From: Pseudonocardia halophobica
GTDB lineage: Bacteria; Actinomycetota; Actinomycetes; Mycobacteriales; Pseudonocardiaceae
Reading direction: 5' to 3'
Assembly (NCBI RefSeq): GCF_027922425.1
Contig: NZ_BSFQ01000002.1
Span: forward strand, 124,001 to 188,000
Length of the DNA: 64,000 nucleotides
The stretch's first letter is position 1. Every line of letters starts with the position of its first letter. A program made the position numbers and the translations under genes. The notes beneath the pieces were generated by a model. The model searched no databases. It saw only the letters and a list, made by a program, of their open reading frames with translations, and had not been told where the DNA came from. Shown here one piece after another: positions 42,282 through 52,277 of this stretch.

Positions 42282-44987
42282 TCACCGCAGAACTCCATGG
42301 GCGACTGGTCGAGGGTCGTCAGCCCGCGTGCGTGCCACCCGGTGGCGGCCCGTCCAGCGGTAGGCCTCGTCCACACCCCACACGATGACGGGCATGGGCA
42401 GCAGGAGCAGCAACGCCCAGCCCGGGAGGGCAGCGGTGCCGAAGACGGTCTGCAGGGCGGGGAGGTAGATCACGGCAGCGGCGAAGGCGATCTCGAACGC
42501 GATCCCGGCGAGCAGCAGGCGGTTACTGCTCACGCCGATGCGCCACAGTGAGGTGTGATCGGTCCGGGCGGCGAACGCGGTACCGATCTGACAGGCGACG
42601 ATCGCGGCGAAGCTGGCCGTGGTGGCCTGTAGGTAGGCATGGTGCAGGGCTGAGCCGGGCCCGGTGTCGGCGCCGGGAGCCCAGCCGGCACCGGTGAGGA
42701 CAAGCAGGAACAGGGCCAGGCCGAGGGCGGCCGAGACCACGCCCATGATCCCCCACGCACGCAGCAACATTCGCCTGTCGATCACCCCTCGGCCGCGGGG
42801 CCGGGGTGGACGTTCCATGAGCCCGGGCTCGGCCTTCTCCCGACCCAGCGCGAGCGCGGGCAGCGTCTCGGTGCCGAGGTCGACGGCGAGGATCTGCAGC
42901 ACGGTCAACGGGAGTGGGACGAGTCCGCCGGACAGGGCGAACAGCAGGAACGGCACGATCTCGGGGATGGCGTGGGCGAAGATGTAGAGCACGAACTTGC
43001 GCACGTTGTCGAAGACCCGCCGGCCCTCCTCGACCCCGGCGACCACGGTGGCGAAGTTGTCGTCGGTGAGGATCATGGTGGCGGCCTCGCGGGCGACCTC
43101 GGTGCCCTCGCGTCCCATCGCCACGCCGATGTCGGCGTGGTGGAGGGCGGGGGCGTCGTTGACGCCGTCTCCGGTCATCGCCACGGTCTGGCCGTCGGCG
43201 CGCAACGCGTCGGCGATGCGCAGCTTGGCCTCGGGCGCTGCGCGGGAGAACACGATCTCCCCGCGACCGGCCAGCAGCCGGTGCAGGTCCGGGTCGGTCA
43301 TGACGTCGAGCTCGTCGCCCTCGACGATCCGGTCGGCTCGCAGTCCGACCCGACGGGCGATCTCGGCGGCCGTGCGGCCGTTGTCGCCGGTCACGACGTG
43401 CACCCGTATCCCGGCGGAGTGGCATGCGGCCACCGCGGCGGCCACCTCGGGGCGGGGCGGGTCGAGCAGCCCGACCAGGCCGAGCAGGTCGAGTCCCGGC
43501 CCCTCGGCGACGTCGCGGGCCGGCGCGGTCTCCCCGGTCCACGGGCGACGGGCGACGGCGAGGACGCGCAGACCGCGGCCGGCCATCTCGTCGACCGCGG
43601 CCTCGATCGCGGTGGCTCGGTCCGGGGCGAGCCTGCAGCGGGGGACGAGCACCTCCGGTGCGCCCTTCACGTGGACCCACCGGCCGTCCGGGAGGTCGTC
43701 GAGGGTGGCCATGGTGCGGCGGCGGGCGTCGAAGGCGAACAGGGCGCGCCGGTCGCGGTCGCGAGTGTCGACACGGACGTCGACGCCGGCCTCGGCGGCC
43801 ATCGCCAACAGTGCGAGCTCGGTCGGGTCCCCCGTTCCGGCCGCGGCGTCCGCAGTGGCGCAGCGGGCCACCGCGACCGCCAGCTCGGGTTCCGGGCCGG
43901 CGAGGGGCCGTCCGCCGCGATCGCGCACGTCCTGCACCGACATCCGTCCGACGGTCAGGGTGCCGGTCTTGTCGGTGCAGACGACCGTGGTGGAGCCGAG
44001 TGTCTCCACCGCCGACAGCCGCTTGACCAGCGCGCCGCGACGGGCCATGGCCCGGACGCCGCCGGCGAGGGCCAGGGTGATGGTGGGCAGCAGCCCTTCG
44101 GGGACGTTGGCCACGAGCAGGCCGACGGCGAAGATCGCCGCCTCGGTCCACGACAGCCCGGCGAGCACGCCGAGGGGGAGGAACGCGATCCCGACGCCGA
44201 CGGCTACCGCAGCGATCAGGTAGGCCACGCGGCGGACCTGCCGCTCCAGCGGGCTCTCGTCGTGCCCCCGTCGGCCGGTGAGGGAGGCGATGCGGCCGAT
44301 CTCCGTGTGCCGGCCCGTGGCGTGGACGACGGCCTCGGCGGCCCCGGCCACGCACGCCGTGCCGCTGAACACGAGCACCGGGGAGTCGAGCTTGCGATCG
44401 GCGGCGTCGGGCTCGGCCGCGTCGCGCTCCACCGGCACCGACTCCCCGGTCAACGCCGACGCGTCCACCTCCAGCGCTCCGGTCAGCAGGCGGGCGTCGG
44501 CGGGCACGCGGTCGCCCTCGGCGATCAGCACGACGTCGCCGGGCACCAGTTCGGCGGCGGGGATCTCGACGACGGCGCCATCACGGCGCACCCGCGACCG
44601 CGGCGGCAGGTAGCGCCCCAGCGCCTCGACCGCCTTGCTCGCCTGGGTCTCCTGGACGAACGCGAACACCGCGTTCAGTGCGACCACGGCCAGGATCGCC
44701 CACCCGAGCTCGCGGGTGCCGGAGACGAAGGCGAGCACCGCGGCGGCGATCAGCAGCAGGGCGAGGGGATGGGTGAACTGCCGCAGCAGCGCCCGTGGCC
44801 ACTCCCGGCCCGCATGTTGCTCGAGCACGTTCGGGCCGTAGCGGTCGAGCCGGCGGGCGGCCTCTGCCGAGCCCAGCCCCGAGCGGGAGGAGTGCAGGTC
44901 ACGCAGCAGCACCTCGACCGGCTCGCGGGGGTCGGCGTCCTCGGTCGTGGTGCCGGTCGCGGCGACCTGACGCGCGCTGGCGGTCAT
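42282..44987 (-). CDS. ctpF: cation-transporting P-type ATPase (CtpF/P2-like)
   Basis: 901 residues, close to the 905 of mycobacterial CtpF. DKTGTLT carries the phosphorylated Asp339; TGES is the actuator motif; [11 protein letters not shown] is the ion-binding transmembrane helix of Ca2+/Na+-K+-type pumps; [21 protein letters not shown] is the hinge. An N-terminal cation-ATPase domain ([20 protein letters not shown]) and about 10 membrane segments are present. It probably exports Ca2+ or another cation at the plasma membrane. CtpF (Rv1997) belongs to the DosR regulon, consistent with this neighbourhood. ATG 44987 follows AGGGAG. Confidence 0.9.
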   Translation of the reverse strand: MTASARQVAATGTTTEDADPREPVEVLLRDLHSSRSGLGSAEAARRLDRYGPNVLEQHAGREWPRALLRQFTHPLALLLIAAAVLAFVSGTRELGWAILAVVALNAVFAFVQETQASKAVEALGRYLPPRSRVRRDGAVVEIPAAELVPGDVVLIAEGDRVPADARLLTGALEVDASALTGESVPVERDAAEPDAADRKLDSPVLVFSGTACVAGAAEAVVHATGRHTEIGRIASLTGRRGHDESPLERQVRRVAYLIAAVAVGVGIAFLPLGVLAGLSWTEAAIFAVGLLVANVPEGLLPTITLALAGGVRAMARRGALVKRLSAVETLGSTTVVCTDKTGTLTVGRMSVQDVRDRGGRPLAGPEPELAVAVARCATADAAAGTGDPTELALLAMAAEAGVDVRVDTRDRDRRALFAFDARRRTMATLDDLPDGRWVHVKGAPEVLVPRCRLAPDRATAIEAAVDEMAGRGLRVLAVARRPWTGETAPARDVAEGPGLDLLGLVGLLDPPRPEVAAAVAACHSAGIRVHVVTGDNGRTAAEIARRVGLRADRIVEGDELDVMTDPDLHRLLAGRGEIVFSRAAPEAKLRIADALRADGQTVAMTGDGVNDAPALHHADIGVAMGREGTEVAREAATMILTDDNFATVVAGVEEGRRVFDNVRKFVLYIFAHAIPEIVPFLLFALSGGLVPLPLTVLQILAVDLGTETLPALALGREKAEPGLMERPPRPRGRGVIDRRMLLRAWGIMGVVSAALGLALFLLVLTGAGWAPGADTGPGSALHHAYLQATTASFAAIVACQIGTAFAARTDHTSLWRIGVSSNRLLLAGIAFEIAFAAAVIYLPALQTVFGTAALPGWALLLLLPMPVIVWGVDEAYRWTGRHRVARTRADDPRPVAHGVLR

Positions 44988-45242
44988 CGTGCTCCCTGTG
45001 CGGGCGATCAACGGGATCGTTCCCAGGCAACCCCGTGTGGAGCCCTTGCTCTCAGGGGCCTTCGGCCCGTTACCGAAGGCCGTCGGCAGTGCGGTACGCC
45101 CCTGCCGGGTCGCAGGGACCGCCGGCGGGAGGACATCGGCGGCACCACGGAGGTCTTCGGACTCGCGCGGGAGGCCGGTCGATCTCCCACGCTGGTGTGC
45201 GGCTCCCCTCGTACGGGAGCGCCGGGACGCCTGGAGGACCAC

Positions 45243-45983
45243 ATGATCGAGAAGCTGACCGACCTGCCCGACGGCATCCTCGGCCTGAGGGTCGGGGGCC
45301 GGCTCACCCCGCAGGACTACGAGGACGTGATCACCCCGATGGTCGCCGAAGCGGTGCGGGAGGGCGGCCGGATGCGGTGCCTGATCGAGATCGAGGACGA
45401 CTTCAGCGGGCTCACGCCGCCTGCGGTCGTCGACGACGTCCGCCTCGGGCTGCGGACGGTCGGCTCCTTCGACGGGGTCGCGGTCGTCAGCGACCTCGGA
45501 TGGATCAGGACGCCGACGCAGTGGGCGGCCTTCGTGGTCCCGTTCCCGATGCGGGTCTTCCCCATGGCTGAACGGCGCGCGGCGGCCGACTGGCTGGCTG
45601 CGCTACCGGCGGAGGCCAGGATCGAGGTCACTTTCGACGAGACGGCCGGAGTCGTCACTGCCGAGGTGAGCGAGGCGCTGCGGATCGAGGACTTCGAGCG
45701 CCTCGCCGCCACGATCGACCCGTGGATGCGCGAGCACGGCGAGCTGCCCGGTCTGGTGCTGCACGTCCGCCGGGTGCCGGGGTGGACGAGCCTGGGCAGC
45801 CTCGTGCGGCACATCCAGTTCGTGGTGCGCCACCAGGGCAAGCTCGGGCGCCTCGCACTCGCCACGGATGTCCCGGTCGCCGACGCGGTGGCGTCGGTCG
45901 CCGATCATGTCCTGCACCCGCAGATCCGCGCGTTCGGGTACGCGGACCTCCGGGCGGCGCAGGCCTGGGCCGCCGGCTCGTGA
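45243..45983 (+). CDS. tandem SpoIIAA-like (STAS/SEC14-type) domain protein
   Basis: 246 residues, two repeats of the SpoIIAA-like fold. Repeat 1 spans about 1-118 ([54 protein letters not shown]). Repeat 2 spans about 125-246 ([53 protein letters not shown]). Single-domain relatives are common near stress genes and may bind lipids. It is transcribed away from the P-type ATPase across a 255-base spacer that has a GGGCC-TTC-GGCCC dyad near 45057-45070. Confidence 0.75.
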   Translation: MIEKLTDLPDGILGLRVGGRLTPQDYEDVITPMVAEAVREGGRMRCLIEIEDDFSGLTPPAVVDDVRLGLRTVGSFDGVAVVSDLGWIRTPTQWAAFVVPFPMRVFPMAERRAAADWLAALPAEARIEVTFDETAGVVTAEVSEALRIEDFERLAATIDPWMREHGELPGLVLHVRRVPGWTSLGSLVRHIQFVVRHQGKLGRLALATDVPVADAVASVADHVLHPQIRAFGYADLRAAQAWAAGS

Positions 45984-45989
45984 TCCGGG

Positions 45990-46025
45990 GGAACCGGGTC
46001 CGGACCGGTCGCCGGGTCCGGTTCC
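45990..46025. terminator. putative terminator between convergent genes
   Basis: GGAACCGG (45990-45997) pairs with CCGGTTCC (46018-46025); the loop contains a second small palindrome, GGTCCGGACC. It lies between the SpoIIAA-like gene (+) and a Usp gene (-). Confidence 0.4.
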
Positions 46026-46055
46026 TGCCCGTGCCGGGCCCGCATCGACCGGCCC

Positions 46056-46943
46056 TCAGGACGTCACCGTGCCCGGGATGTCGGCGGTGGTCCGGGCGGC
46101 GGACGGCGTGGTGAGCGGAAGGGGGGCCAGCAGGACCGGGCTGCTCGATGCGTGGAGCAGCATGGTGGCCAGGGTCCCGACGCCCCGCCCGCGATGCCGG
46201 CCCACCACCACGAGCTGGGCCAGCTCCGAGAGCTGCAGCACCGACCAGGCCGGGCTGCCACGCTCGACGGTCCACCGAACCCGCAGCTCGGGGTGATCCG
46301 CCGTGACGGCCGAGGCGATTTCCTGCAGGGCCTGCTCGGCCTCCTCCCGATGGGGCACCCGTTCCCGGCGTCCGAGCCTGCGGAGGATGTCGCCGGTGCT
46401 CTCTTCCCAGACGTGTGCCACGTGCAGGTCGGCGTCGCGTCCCGCCGCGAGTTCGGCCGCGCGGCGGACGAGAACCGCGCTGCCGGGGCGCCCGTCGACC
46501 GCAACCAGGATCGGCCGCGCGCGGTCCGGTACCGGGCGTCCCGGTGCAGCCCGGACCACCGCGAGGGCACAGGGGGCCGCGCGCGCCAGCCGGGCGGCCG
46601 TGGTCCCGATGGTGGGCAGGGCCCGCCCGCCACCGCGGTTCCCCACCACGAGCAGGTCGGCGTCCGCGCCGAGCCGGGCGAGGACATGCGCCGGTGTCCC
46701 GACCGCGATCCGCGTCTCGACGGGCCGGTCACCCCCGTTGATCCGCGCGATCGCGGCGGCCCGCCGGAGGAGGGCGTCGGTCTCCGGGAGCGGGCCGGAT
46801 GACGAGCGGGCAACCACGCAGACGACGTGCAGGGGCAGCCCTCGCAGCCCCGCCTCGTCGGCAGCCCACGCCACCGCTCGCGTCGCCCCGCCCGACCCGT
46901 CCGTCCCGACGACGACGGGGCGGGCGGGCGGCGGGGTGCTCAC
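46056..46943 (-). CDS. universal stress protein, two domains
   Basis: 295 residues with two Usp repeats: VVVGTDGSGGATRAVAWAAD to LLVVGNRGGGRALPTIG, and ILVAVDGRPGSAVLVRRAAE to LVVVGRHRGRGVGTLATMLL. ATP motifs are partly degenerate: the first ends in GTT, the second lacks the final GS. GTG 46943 overlaps the stop of the stomatin-like gene by 4 bases, so the two are one operon. Confidence 0.88.
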   Translation of the reverse strand: MSTPPPARPVVVGTDGSGGATRAVAWAADEAGLRGLPLHVVCVVARSSSGPLPETDALLRRAAAIARINGGDRPVETRIAVGTPAHVLARLGADADLLVVGNRGGGRALPTIGTTAARLARAAPCALAVVRAAPGRPVPDRARPILVAVDGRPGSAVLVRRAAELAAGRDADLHVAHVWEESTGDILRRLGRRERVPHREEAEQALQEIASAVTADHPELRVRWTVERGSPAWSVLQLSELAQLVVVGRHRGRGVGTLATMLLHASSSPVLLAPLPLTTPSAARTTADIPGTVTS

Positions 46944-47956
46944 CGGATCCACCGAGGGGTCTCCGTGCGCGTATCGGCGTCGTCGGTCCTTTCGGCGGTG
47001 GTCACGAGTCCGGCGTCGCGCTCTGCCGGGGTCGGTACGTGGGACGGCCGGTCGGCGGGGAACGAGACGTCCGGGTAGTCCGGGTAGCGCCGCCACAGGT
47101 CGGCGGGATCGCGCATCGGAGGGATGGGCGGCATCGGAGGGACCGGACGGGGCTGGTCCTGCTCGTGGGGTGCCGTGGCACGGACGGCCTCGCGCATCTC
47201 GTGCGTGCGTTCGTCGAAGAAGCGCAGGATCTCGACGGGGAAGGGCATGACGAGGGTGCTGTTCTTCTCGACGGCGACGTCGGCCACGGTCTGCAGCAGG
47301 CGTAGCTGGAGCGCACCGGGTGTGCCCGACATCCTGGCCGCCGCGACGCTGAGCTGTTCGGACGCCTGACGTTCGCCGTCCGCAGCGATCACCCGAGCAC
47401 GCCGCTCGCGTTCGGCCTCGGCCTGCCGGGACATCGACCGCGTCATCTGCTCGGGCAACGCGATGTCGCGCAGCTCGACCAGCTCGATCCGCACGCCCCA
47501 CGGCTGCTCGGTCGGTGCGTCGATGAGGGTCTTGAGCTCGGCGCTGATGCGTTGCCGGTCCGACAGCAGGGTGTCGAGGTCGGCCCGCCCGATCACGGTC
47601 CGCAGCGAGGTCTGGGCGACCCGGGAGACCGCGTTGCGGTAGTCCTCGATGTTGACGATCGCCTTCACCGGGTCGACGACCCGGAAGTAGACCGCCGCGT
47701 CGACCTGGACGGTCACGTTGTCCCGGGTGATCGCGCCCTGGGCCGGGACGGCCAGCACCACGACCCGCGTGCTCACCTTCACCATGCGGTCGGCGATCGG
47801 GACGAGGAAGCGCAGCCCGGGTTGGCGGACCCTCTCGAGGGCCCGGCCGAAGCGGAAGACGACACCGCGCTCGTACTGCTGCACGAGCCGAATGCTGAGG
47901 ACGGCGAGCAGCAGGACGAGCACCGCCGCTGCGACGATCCAGGTCAGAGTGGTCAT
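46940..47956 (-). CDS. SPFH/band 7 protein (stomatin/slipin-like)
   Basis: 338 residues. One N-terminal membrane anchor (WIVAAAVLVLLLAVLSIRLV), then the SPFH domain (QYERGVVFRFGRALERVRQP, GAITRDNVTVQVDAAVYFRV, LRTVIGRADLDTLLSDRQ) and an Arg/Glu coiled stretch; the C-terminus is Pro/Asp-rich. Slipins form membrane oligomers and scaffold proteases or transporters. The NfeD partner usually seen with slipins is absent. It is transcribed divergently from a Usp-PEP synthase operon. Confidence 0.88.
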   Translation of the reverse strand: MTTLTWIVAAAVLVLLLAVLSIRLVQQYERGVVFRFGRALERVRQPGLRFLVPIADRMVKVSTRVVVLAVPAQGAITRDNVTVQVDAAVYFRVVDPVKAIVNIEDYRNAVSRVAQTSLRTVIGRADLDTLLSDRQRISAELKTLIDAPTEQPWGVRIELVELRDIALPEQMTRSMSRQAEAERERRARVIAADGERQASEQLSVAAARMSGTPGALQLRLLQTVADVAVEKNSTLVMPFPVEILRFFDERTHEMREAVRATAPHEQDQPRPVPPMPPIPPMRDPADLWRRYPDYPDVSFPADRPSHVPTPAERDAGLVTTAERTDDADTRTETPRWIR

Positions 47957-48041
47957 GCAGCGGAGCGTGACGCGGCGGGGCCGCCGCAGCAGGTGCCGAC
48001 GGACCTCGCACGCGCAGGCCTTGTGCCCGCGCCGACCGGGC

Positions 48042-48057
48042 CGGGCCCTTCGGCCTC
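48042..48057. promoter_or_regulatory. possible DevR/DosR-like box
   Basis: CGGGCCCTTCGGCCTC keeps GGGCC-N4-GGCC and matches 11 of 16 positions, in the divergent region between the stomatin-like gene and the Usp at 48140. The region is extremely GC-rich, so chance matches are easy. Confidence 0.35.
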
Positions 48058-48139
48058 GCCGGGACGGGCCGGAGCGCCGCTGCGCGGCGGGGCCGCGCGG
48101 GCAGACCGTGGGGCGATCGCCCACACACCGGGAGGACGC

Positions 48140-49072
48140 ATGGCGGGCATGGTCGGCGGCGCGGTCGTCGTCGGGATCGACGGTTCGGACCACGCCCTGG
48201 AGGCGGTGCGATGGGCGGCGGCGGAGGCGGAGGGCCGCGGCGTGCGGCTACGCCTGGTCGCCGCTGTCCAGCCGCCGCGGGCCGATCTGGTGCTTCCACC
48301 CCGGGAGGCGGACAAGCAGCACCTGACCCGTATGCGGGCCGCCGGTGGGCCGCTGGACGCGGCGGCTGCCGCGGCCGCTGCCGTGGCGCCCGAGCTCGAG
48401 ATCGATCGCGAGGTGATCGAAGGGGCGCCGGCCGAGGTCCTCGTCGAGGAGTCGACGACCGCCGCGCTGGTGGTCGTGGGTCATCGAGGGCGCGGTGGGT
48501 TCACGGGCCTGCTACTCGGCTCCGTCGGGCTCGCCCTCGCCGCGAAGGCCACCTCCCCGGTGGTCGTGGTCCGAGGATCCACCGATCGGGCCCGGGGCGT
48601 CGTGGTGGGGGTGGACGGCACCCCGCTCGGCGACTCCGCGCTCGGGTTCGCGTTCGTCGAGGCTGCGCGGGGCGGTGGCCCGCTCGTCGCTGTCCGGGCC
48701 TGGGCGGAGGCCGCGCTCGACCCCTTCCTGGAACCCTTCCTGGACTGGGACGCGATCGCCGCGGACGAGCGCGACGTGCTCGACCGGGCCCTCGCGCCGT
48801 GGGAGGAGAGATTCCCGGAGGTCGACGTTCGCCGCGTGCTGGTGCGGGCGAACGCCGCGAAGACGTTGATCGAGCACGCCGGCACCGCTTCCCTGGTCGT
48901 GCTCGGATCGCGGGGGCGCGGCGGCCTACGTGGCCGGGTGCTCGGGTCGGTCGGGCAGGCCCTGCTGCAGCACGCGCCGTGCCCGGTCGCAGTGGTTCAC
49001 GCGGTGGTTCACGCACCGGCTGCGAGCGCGGAGTCGGCGCCCGCCGACGTCGCGGAGGAGGTCGCGCGATGA
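48140..49072 (+). CDS. universal stress protein, two domains
   Basis: 310 residues. Both repeats keep the ATP-binding motif: GHRGRGGFTGLLLGSVG in the first, GSRGRGGLRGRVLGSVG in the second, after VVVGIDGSDHALEAVRWAAA and VVVGVDGTPLGDSALGFAF. This is the two-domain architecture of Rv2005c/Rv2623-type proteins. It overlaps the PEP synthase gene by 4 bases. GGGAGG precedes ATG 48140. Confidence 0.92.
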   Translation: MAGMVGGAVVVGIDGSDHALEAVRWAAAEAEGRGVRLRLVAAVQPPRADLVLPPREADKQHLTRMRAAGGPLDAAAAAAAAVAPELEIDREVIEGAPAEVLVEESTTAALVVVGHRGRGGFTGLLLGSVGLALAAKATSPVVVVRGSTDRARGVVVGVDGTPLGDSALGFAFVEAARGGGPLVAVRAWAEAALDPFLEPFLDWDAIAADERDVLDRALAPWEERFPEVDVRRVLVRANAAKTLIEHAGTASLVVLGSRGRGGLRGRVLGSVGQALLQHAPCPVAVVHAVVHAPAASAESAPADVAEEVAR

Positions 49073-51414
49073 CACAGCTGGAAGCGCGCTGGGTCCGGCT
49101 CCTGTCCGAGGTCACCGCGGGCGATGTCGGGGAGGTCGGCGGCAAGGCCGCCAACCTGGGTGAGCTGACCGTGGCCGGCTTCCCCGTGCCGAAGGGCTTC
49201 GTCCTCACCGCCGACGCGTACCGCGACTCGATGGCCGCCGCGGGCGTCCAGGAGGAGCTGGGGACGCTGTACACCGGGGCGATCCGCGCGGCCTTCGAGC
49301 GGCAGCGCCAGGCGACCCTCGCCGGGCTCTGCGAGCAGATGCAGGACCTGGTGCGCAAGTCCGGCCTCCCGCCCGACCTGGTCCGGCAGGTGCACACGGC
49401 GTACGCCGGCCTGGGGATCCAGGACCTGGGGCCGGTCAGCGTCGCGGTCCGGTCCTCGGCACTCGGCGAGGACAGCTCGGCGATGTCGTTCGCCGGCGTG
49501 CACTCCACGTTCACCGACGTCCGCGGCGCGAGCGAGCTCGTCGACCGGATCGCGGACTGCTGGGCGTCGGCGTTGTCCCCGAGAGCGCTGGCCTACCGCG
49601 CCGAGTTCGGCGACAACACGCCGCCGGCGGTCGCCGTCGTCGTGCAGGTGATGGTGAACGCGCAGCGCTCCGGCGTCGCCTTCACCGCCGACCCGACGAC
49701 CGGACGCCGTGACCGGGTCGTGGTCGAGGCCGCGCTCGGGCTGGGCGAGGTCGTGGTGAGCGGAGCCGTCGAACCCGACACCTACGTCCTGGCCGTCCCG
49801 GACCTTGGCATGAAGTCGGTGCGGATCGGGCACCAGACCCACGAGATCGTGCGCGGGGCGGACAGCCGTGGCGTGAGCGTGCGGCTCACCGACGAACGGG
49901 CCGGGGCCCGGGTGCTCGCCGACACCCAGGCGCAGGCCGTCGCGCGGCTCGCCGTGCGGGTGCAGGAGCACTTCGGCCGTCCGCAGGACGTGGAGTGGGC
50001 GATGGCGGGGCAACAGCTCTGGCTGCTGCAGACCCGACCGATCACCACCAAGCTGGGGCCCGAGGAGCCGGCCGAGGAACCGGAGACGGCGGGCCCGCCC
50101 CGCGGCACCGTGCTGGCCACGGGTCTCGGCGCCGCCCCGGGGCGCAGGGACGGGCCCGTCCGCGTGCTGCACGAGCCACGCGACGGGGACCGCCTGCGCA
50201 AGGGGGACGTCCTGGTCGCGCCGAGGACCGACCCGGACTGGCTTCCGACACTACGACGCGCCGGCGCCGTGGTGACCGACCAGGGTGGGGTGACGTGCCA
50301 CGCGTCGATCGTGGCCCGGGAACTGGGCATCCCGTGCGTCGTGGGTGCGCGCACCGCCACGGCGGACCTGCCGGACGGCGAGCTGGTCACCGTCGACGGC
50401 GACTCCGGGACGGTGACCCAGGGCGGCCAGGCACGGGCCGTGCCGGCAGCCGCCGCCGACGTCCGGGTCGTGGAGCCGGACCGGGCTCCGGCGCGGATCA
50501 CGACCGGCACCCAGCTGCACGTCAATCTGGCGATGCCGGAGGCCGCGGAACGCGTCGCCGCACTCGACGTCGACGGTGTCGGGCTGCTGCGCGCCGAGCT
50601 CGCCCTCACCTCCGCGTTGAACGGCCGGCACCCGCGGGCGGTGCTCGCCGCGGGCGACGAGACCGGCTTCGTCGACGCCATGGTGGGCGCCGTCGGCCGC
50701 ATCGGCGCCGCCTTCGCGCCGCGCCCGGTTCTCTACCGCACCACCGATCTGCGCAGCAACGAGTTCCGTGGGCTGCAGGGTGGTGAGGAGTACGAGCCGG
50801 TCGAGCGGAACCCGATGATCGGCTACCGGGGCGCCTACCGATACCTGCGCGAGCCGGATCTGTTCGCCTTGGAGCTGCGCATGCTCGCGGAGGTCCGCGA
50901 GCGGTGGCCGAACGTGCACCTGATGATCCCCTTCGTGCGGACCCGCTGGGAGCTGGCGGCGGTGCTCGACCTCGTCGACGGCAGTCCGCTGGGCCGCCGG
51001 CGCGGGCTGCAGCGGTGGCTGACCGCCGAGGTGCCGTCGGTGGTGCACTGGCTGCCGGAGTACGTCGGGCTGGGGATCGACGGGGTCTCCATCGGCAGCA
51101 ACGACCTCACCCAGCTCGTGCTCGGGGTGGACCGCGACTCCGAGGCGCTCGCCGAGCTCTTCGACGAGTCGGACCCCGCGGTGCTCGCGGCGATCTCGTC
51201 GATCGTCGAGCAGGCCACGATGCTGGGCGTGCCGACATCGTTGTGCGGGCAGGCGCCGAGCCGGAGGCCCGCCTTCGCCGAGTTCCTGGTGCGCGCCGGG
51301 ATCACGTCGATCTCGGTCAACCCGGACGCTGTCGACACCACCCGCGCCGCGATCGCCGCGGCGGAGCGACGCGTGCTGCTCGAGTCGGCCCGACGGACGC
51401 GGACAGGATCGTGA
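49069..51414 (+). CDS. ppsA: phosphoenolpyruvate synthase
   Basis: 781 residues, about the size of E. coli PpsA. Residues about 20-330 form the ATP-grasp domain (GEVGGKAANLGELTVAGFPV, VAVRSSALGEDSS, VEWAMAGQQLWLLQTRPI). The phosphohistidine is His411 in GGVTCHASIVARELGIPCVV. The C-terminal PEP-binding barrel shows FRGLQGGEEYEPVERNPMIG, GIDGVSIGSNDLTQLVLGVD and the Cys of SLCGQAPS. It makes PEP from pyruvate and ATP, which supports growth or survival on acetyl-CoA-yielding carbon. Co-translated with the Usp upstream. Confidence 0.9.
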   Translation: MTQLEARWVRLLSEVTAGDVGEVGGKAANLGELTVAGFPVPKGFVLTADAYRDSMAAAGVQEELGTLYTGAIRAAFERQRQATLAGLCEQMQDLVRKSGLPPDLVRQVHTAYAGLGIQDLGPVSVAVRSSALGEDSSAMSFAGVHSTFTDVRGASELVDRIADCWASALSPRALAYRAEFGDNTPPAVAVVVQVMVNAQRSGVAFTADPTTGRRDRVVVEAALGLGEVVVSGAVEPDTYVLAVPDLGMKSVRIGHQTHEIVRGADSRGVSVRLTDERAGARVLADTQAQAVARLAVRVQEHFGRPQDVEWAMAGQQLWLLQTRPITTKLGPEEPAEEPETAGPPRGTVLATGLGAAPGRRDGPVRVLHEPRDGDRLRKGDVLVAPRTDPDWLPTLRRAGAVVTDQGGVTCHASIVARELGIPCVVGARTATADLPDGELVTVDGDSGTVTQGGQARAVPAAAADVRVVEPDRAPARITTGTQLHVNLAMPEAAERVAALDVDGVGLLRAELALTSALNGRHPRAVLAAGDETGFVDAMVGAVGRIGAAFAPRPVLYRTTDLRSNEFRGLQGGEEYEPVERNPMIGYRGAYRYLREPDLFALELRMLAEVRERWPNVHLMIPFVRTRWELAAVLDLVDGSPLGRRRGLQRWLTAEVPSVVHWLPEYVGLGIDGVSIGSNDLTQLVLGVDRDSEALAELFDESDPAVLAAISSIVEQATMLGVPTSLCGQAPSRRPAFAEFLVRAGITSISVNPDAVDTTRAAIAAAERRVLLESARRTRTGS

Positions 51415-51434
51415 CCATCGGGGAAGGAGCCGTG

Positions 51435-51653
51435 ATGCACGCACGGATCGGAGACTGGCTCGTGGTGCCGCCAGGTCCGCACGAGTCGCACGGCCGACGC
51501 GGTCAGATCGTGGGGCTGGCGCATCCCGACGGGGGGCCGCCCTACCGGGTGCGCTGGCTCGAGGACGATCACGAGAACCTGGTCTTCCCGCCACCCGACG
51601 CGCACCTGGAGCGGCACCCGACGCACCCCGTCCAGGAGGCCCCCGGACAGTGA
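51435..51653 (+). CDS. DUF1918 protein (Rv0569/Rv2302-like)
   Basis: 72 residues. ARIGDWLVVPPG, GRRGQIVGLAHPDGGPPYRV and RWLEDDHENLVFPPPDA match the DUF1918 small beta-barrel fold of mycobacterial Rv0569 and Rv2302. Rv0569 is a DosR-regulon member; nucleic-acid binding has been suggested for the fold. GGGAAGGAG before ATG 51435 supports the start. It lies 20 bases after ppsA. Confidence 0.88.
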   Translation: MHARIGDWLVVPPGPHESHGRRGQIVGLAHPDGGPPYRVRWLEDDHENLVFPPPDAHLERHPTHPVQEAPGQ

Positions 51654-51770
51654 TCGCGGAGGTCCACCGGCCCCCTCGCCGAGGACCGGCGACCGTGACT
51701 TGGGGGATGCCCTCCGCGGGATGCTCCCTCATGGCTGCCGGCGACGGCCCGGCCCTCGAGGGGAGCAGGC

Positions 51771-52277
51771 ATGGAAGCACCGACGATCGTCGTGGGGATG
51801 GACGGCTCGGCCGGTGCCCGCACCGCCCTCGAGTACGCCGTGGGCGACGCCGCACGACGAGGAGCCCGGGTGCGGGCCGTGATGGCCTTCGAGGCGCCCG
51901 ACTACTGGCCGGAGTTCGACCGGCTGAACACGCCCCCGACCTCGGCCGAGATCGCGGAGAGGATCGAGAGCGGCCTCCGCGAGGCGGTCGCCGAGGTCCG
52001 AACCGCCCTGGTCCCGGCCGACGCACGGGTGGCCGACGTCCCGGTCGACGTCCTGGCGCTGGCGGGGTCGCCGGCGGCGGTGCTCGTGGCCCAGGCGGAG
52101 GACGCCGACGACCTCGTCGTGGGGCACCGCGGCCGGGGCGGCCTCACCAGCACGCTGCTCGGCTCCGTCGGTCTGCAGTGCGTGTTGCACGCACCCTGCC
52201 GGGTCACCGTGGTCCGGCCGCCCCGGACAGCGCCGGTGGCGGGGAAGCCGGCCCGGACGGCGGGGAGGGTGCGGTGA
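51771..52277 (+). CDS. universal stress protein, single domain
   Basis: 168 residues: IVVGMDGSAGARTALEYAVG, an insertion with ESGLREAVAEVRTAL, and GHRGRGGLTSTLLGSVGLQC, the ATP-binding motif. It is probably an ATP-binding Usp. The stop overlaps the CBS-BON gene by 4 bases, repeating the Usp-CBS pairing seen at 36120-37021. Confidence 0.92.
   Translation: MEAPTIVVGMDGSAGARTALEYAVGDAARRGARVRAVMAFEAPDYWPEFDRLNTPPTSAEIAERIESGLREAVAEVRTALVPADARVADVPVDVLALAGSPAAVLVAQAEDADDLVVGHRGRGGLTSTLLGSVGLQCVLHAPCRVTVVRPPRTAPVAGKPARTAGRVR

Noticed and set aside
45057..45070. GGGCC-TTC-GGCCC dyad before the P-type ATPase as a DevR box
   Set aside because: The spacer is 3 and not 4 bases, and it looks more like a small hairpin.
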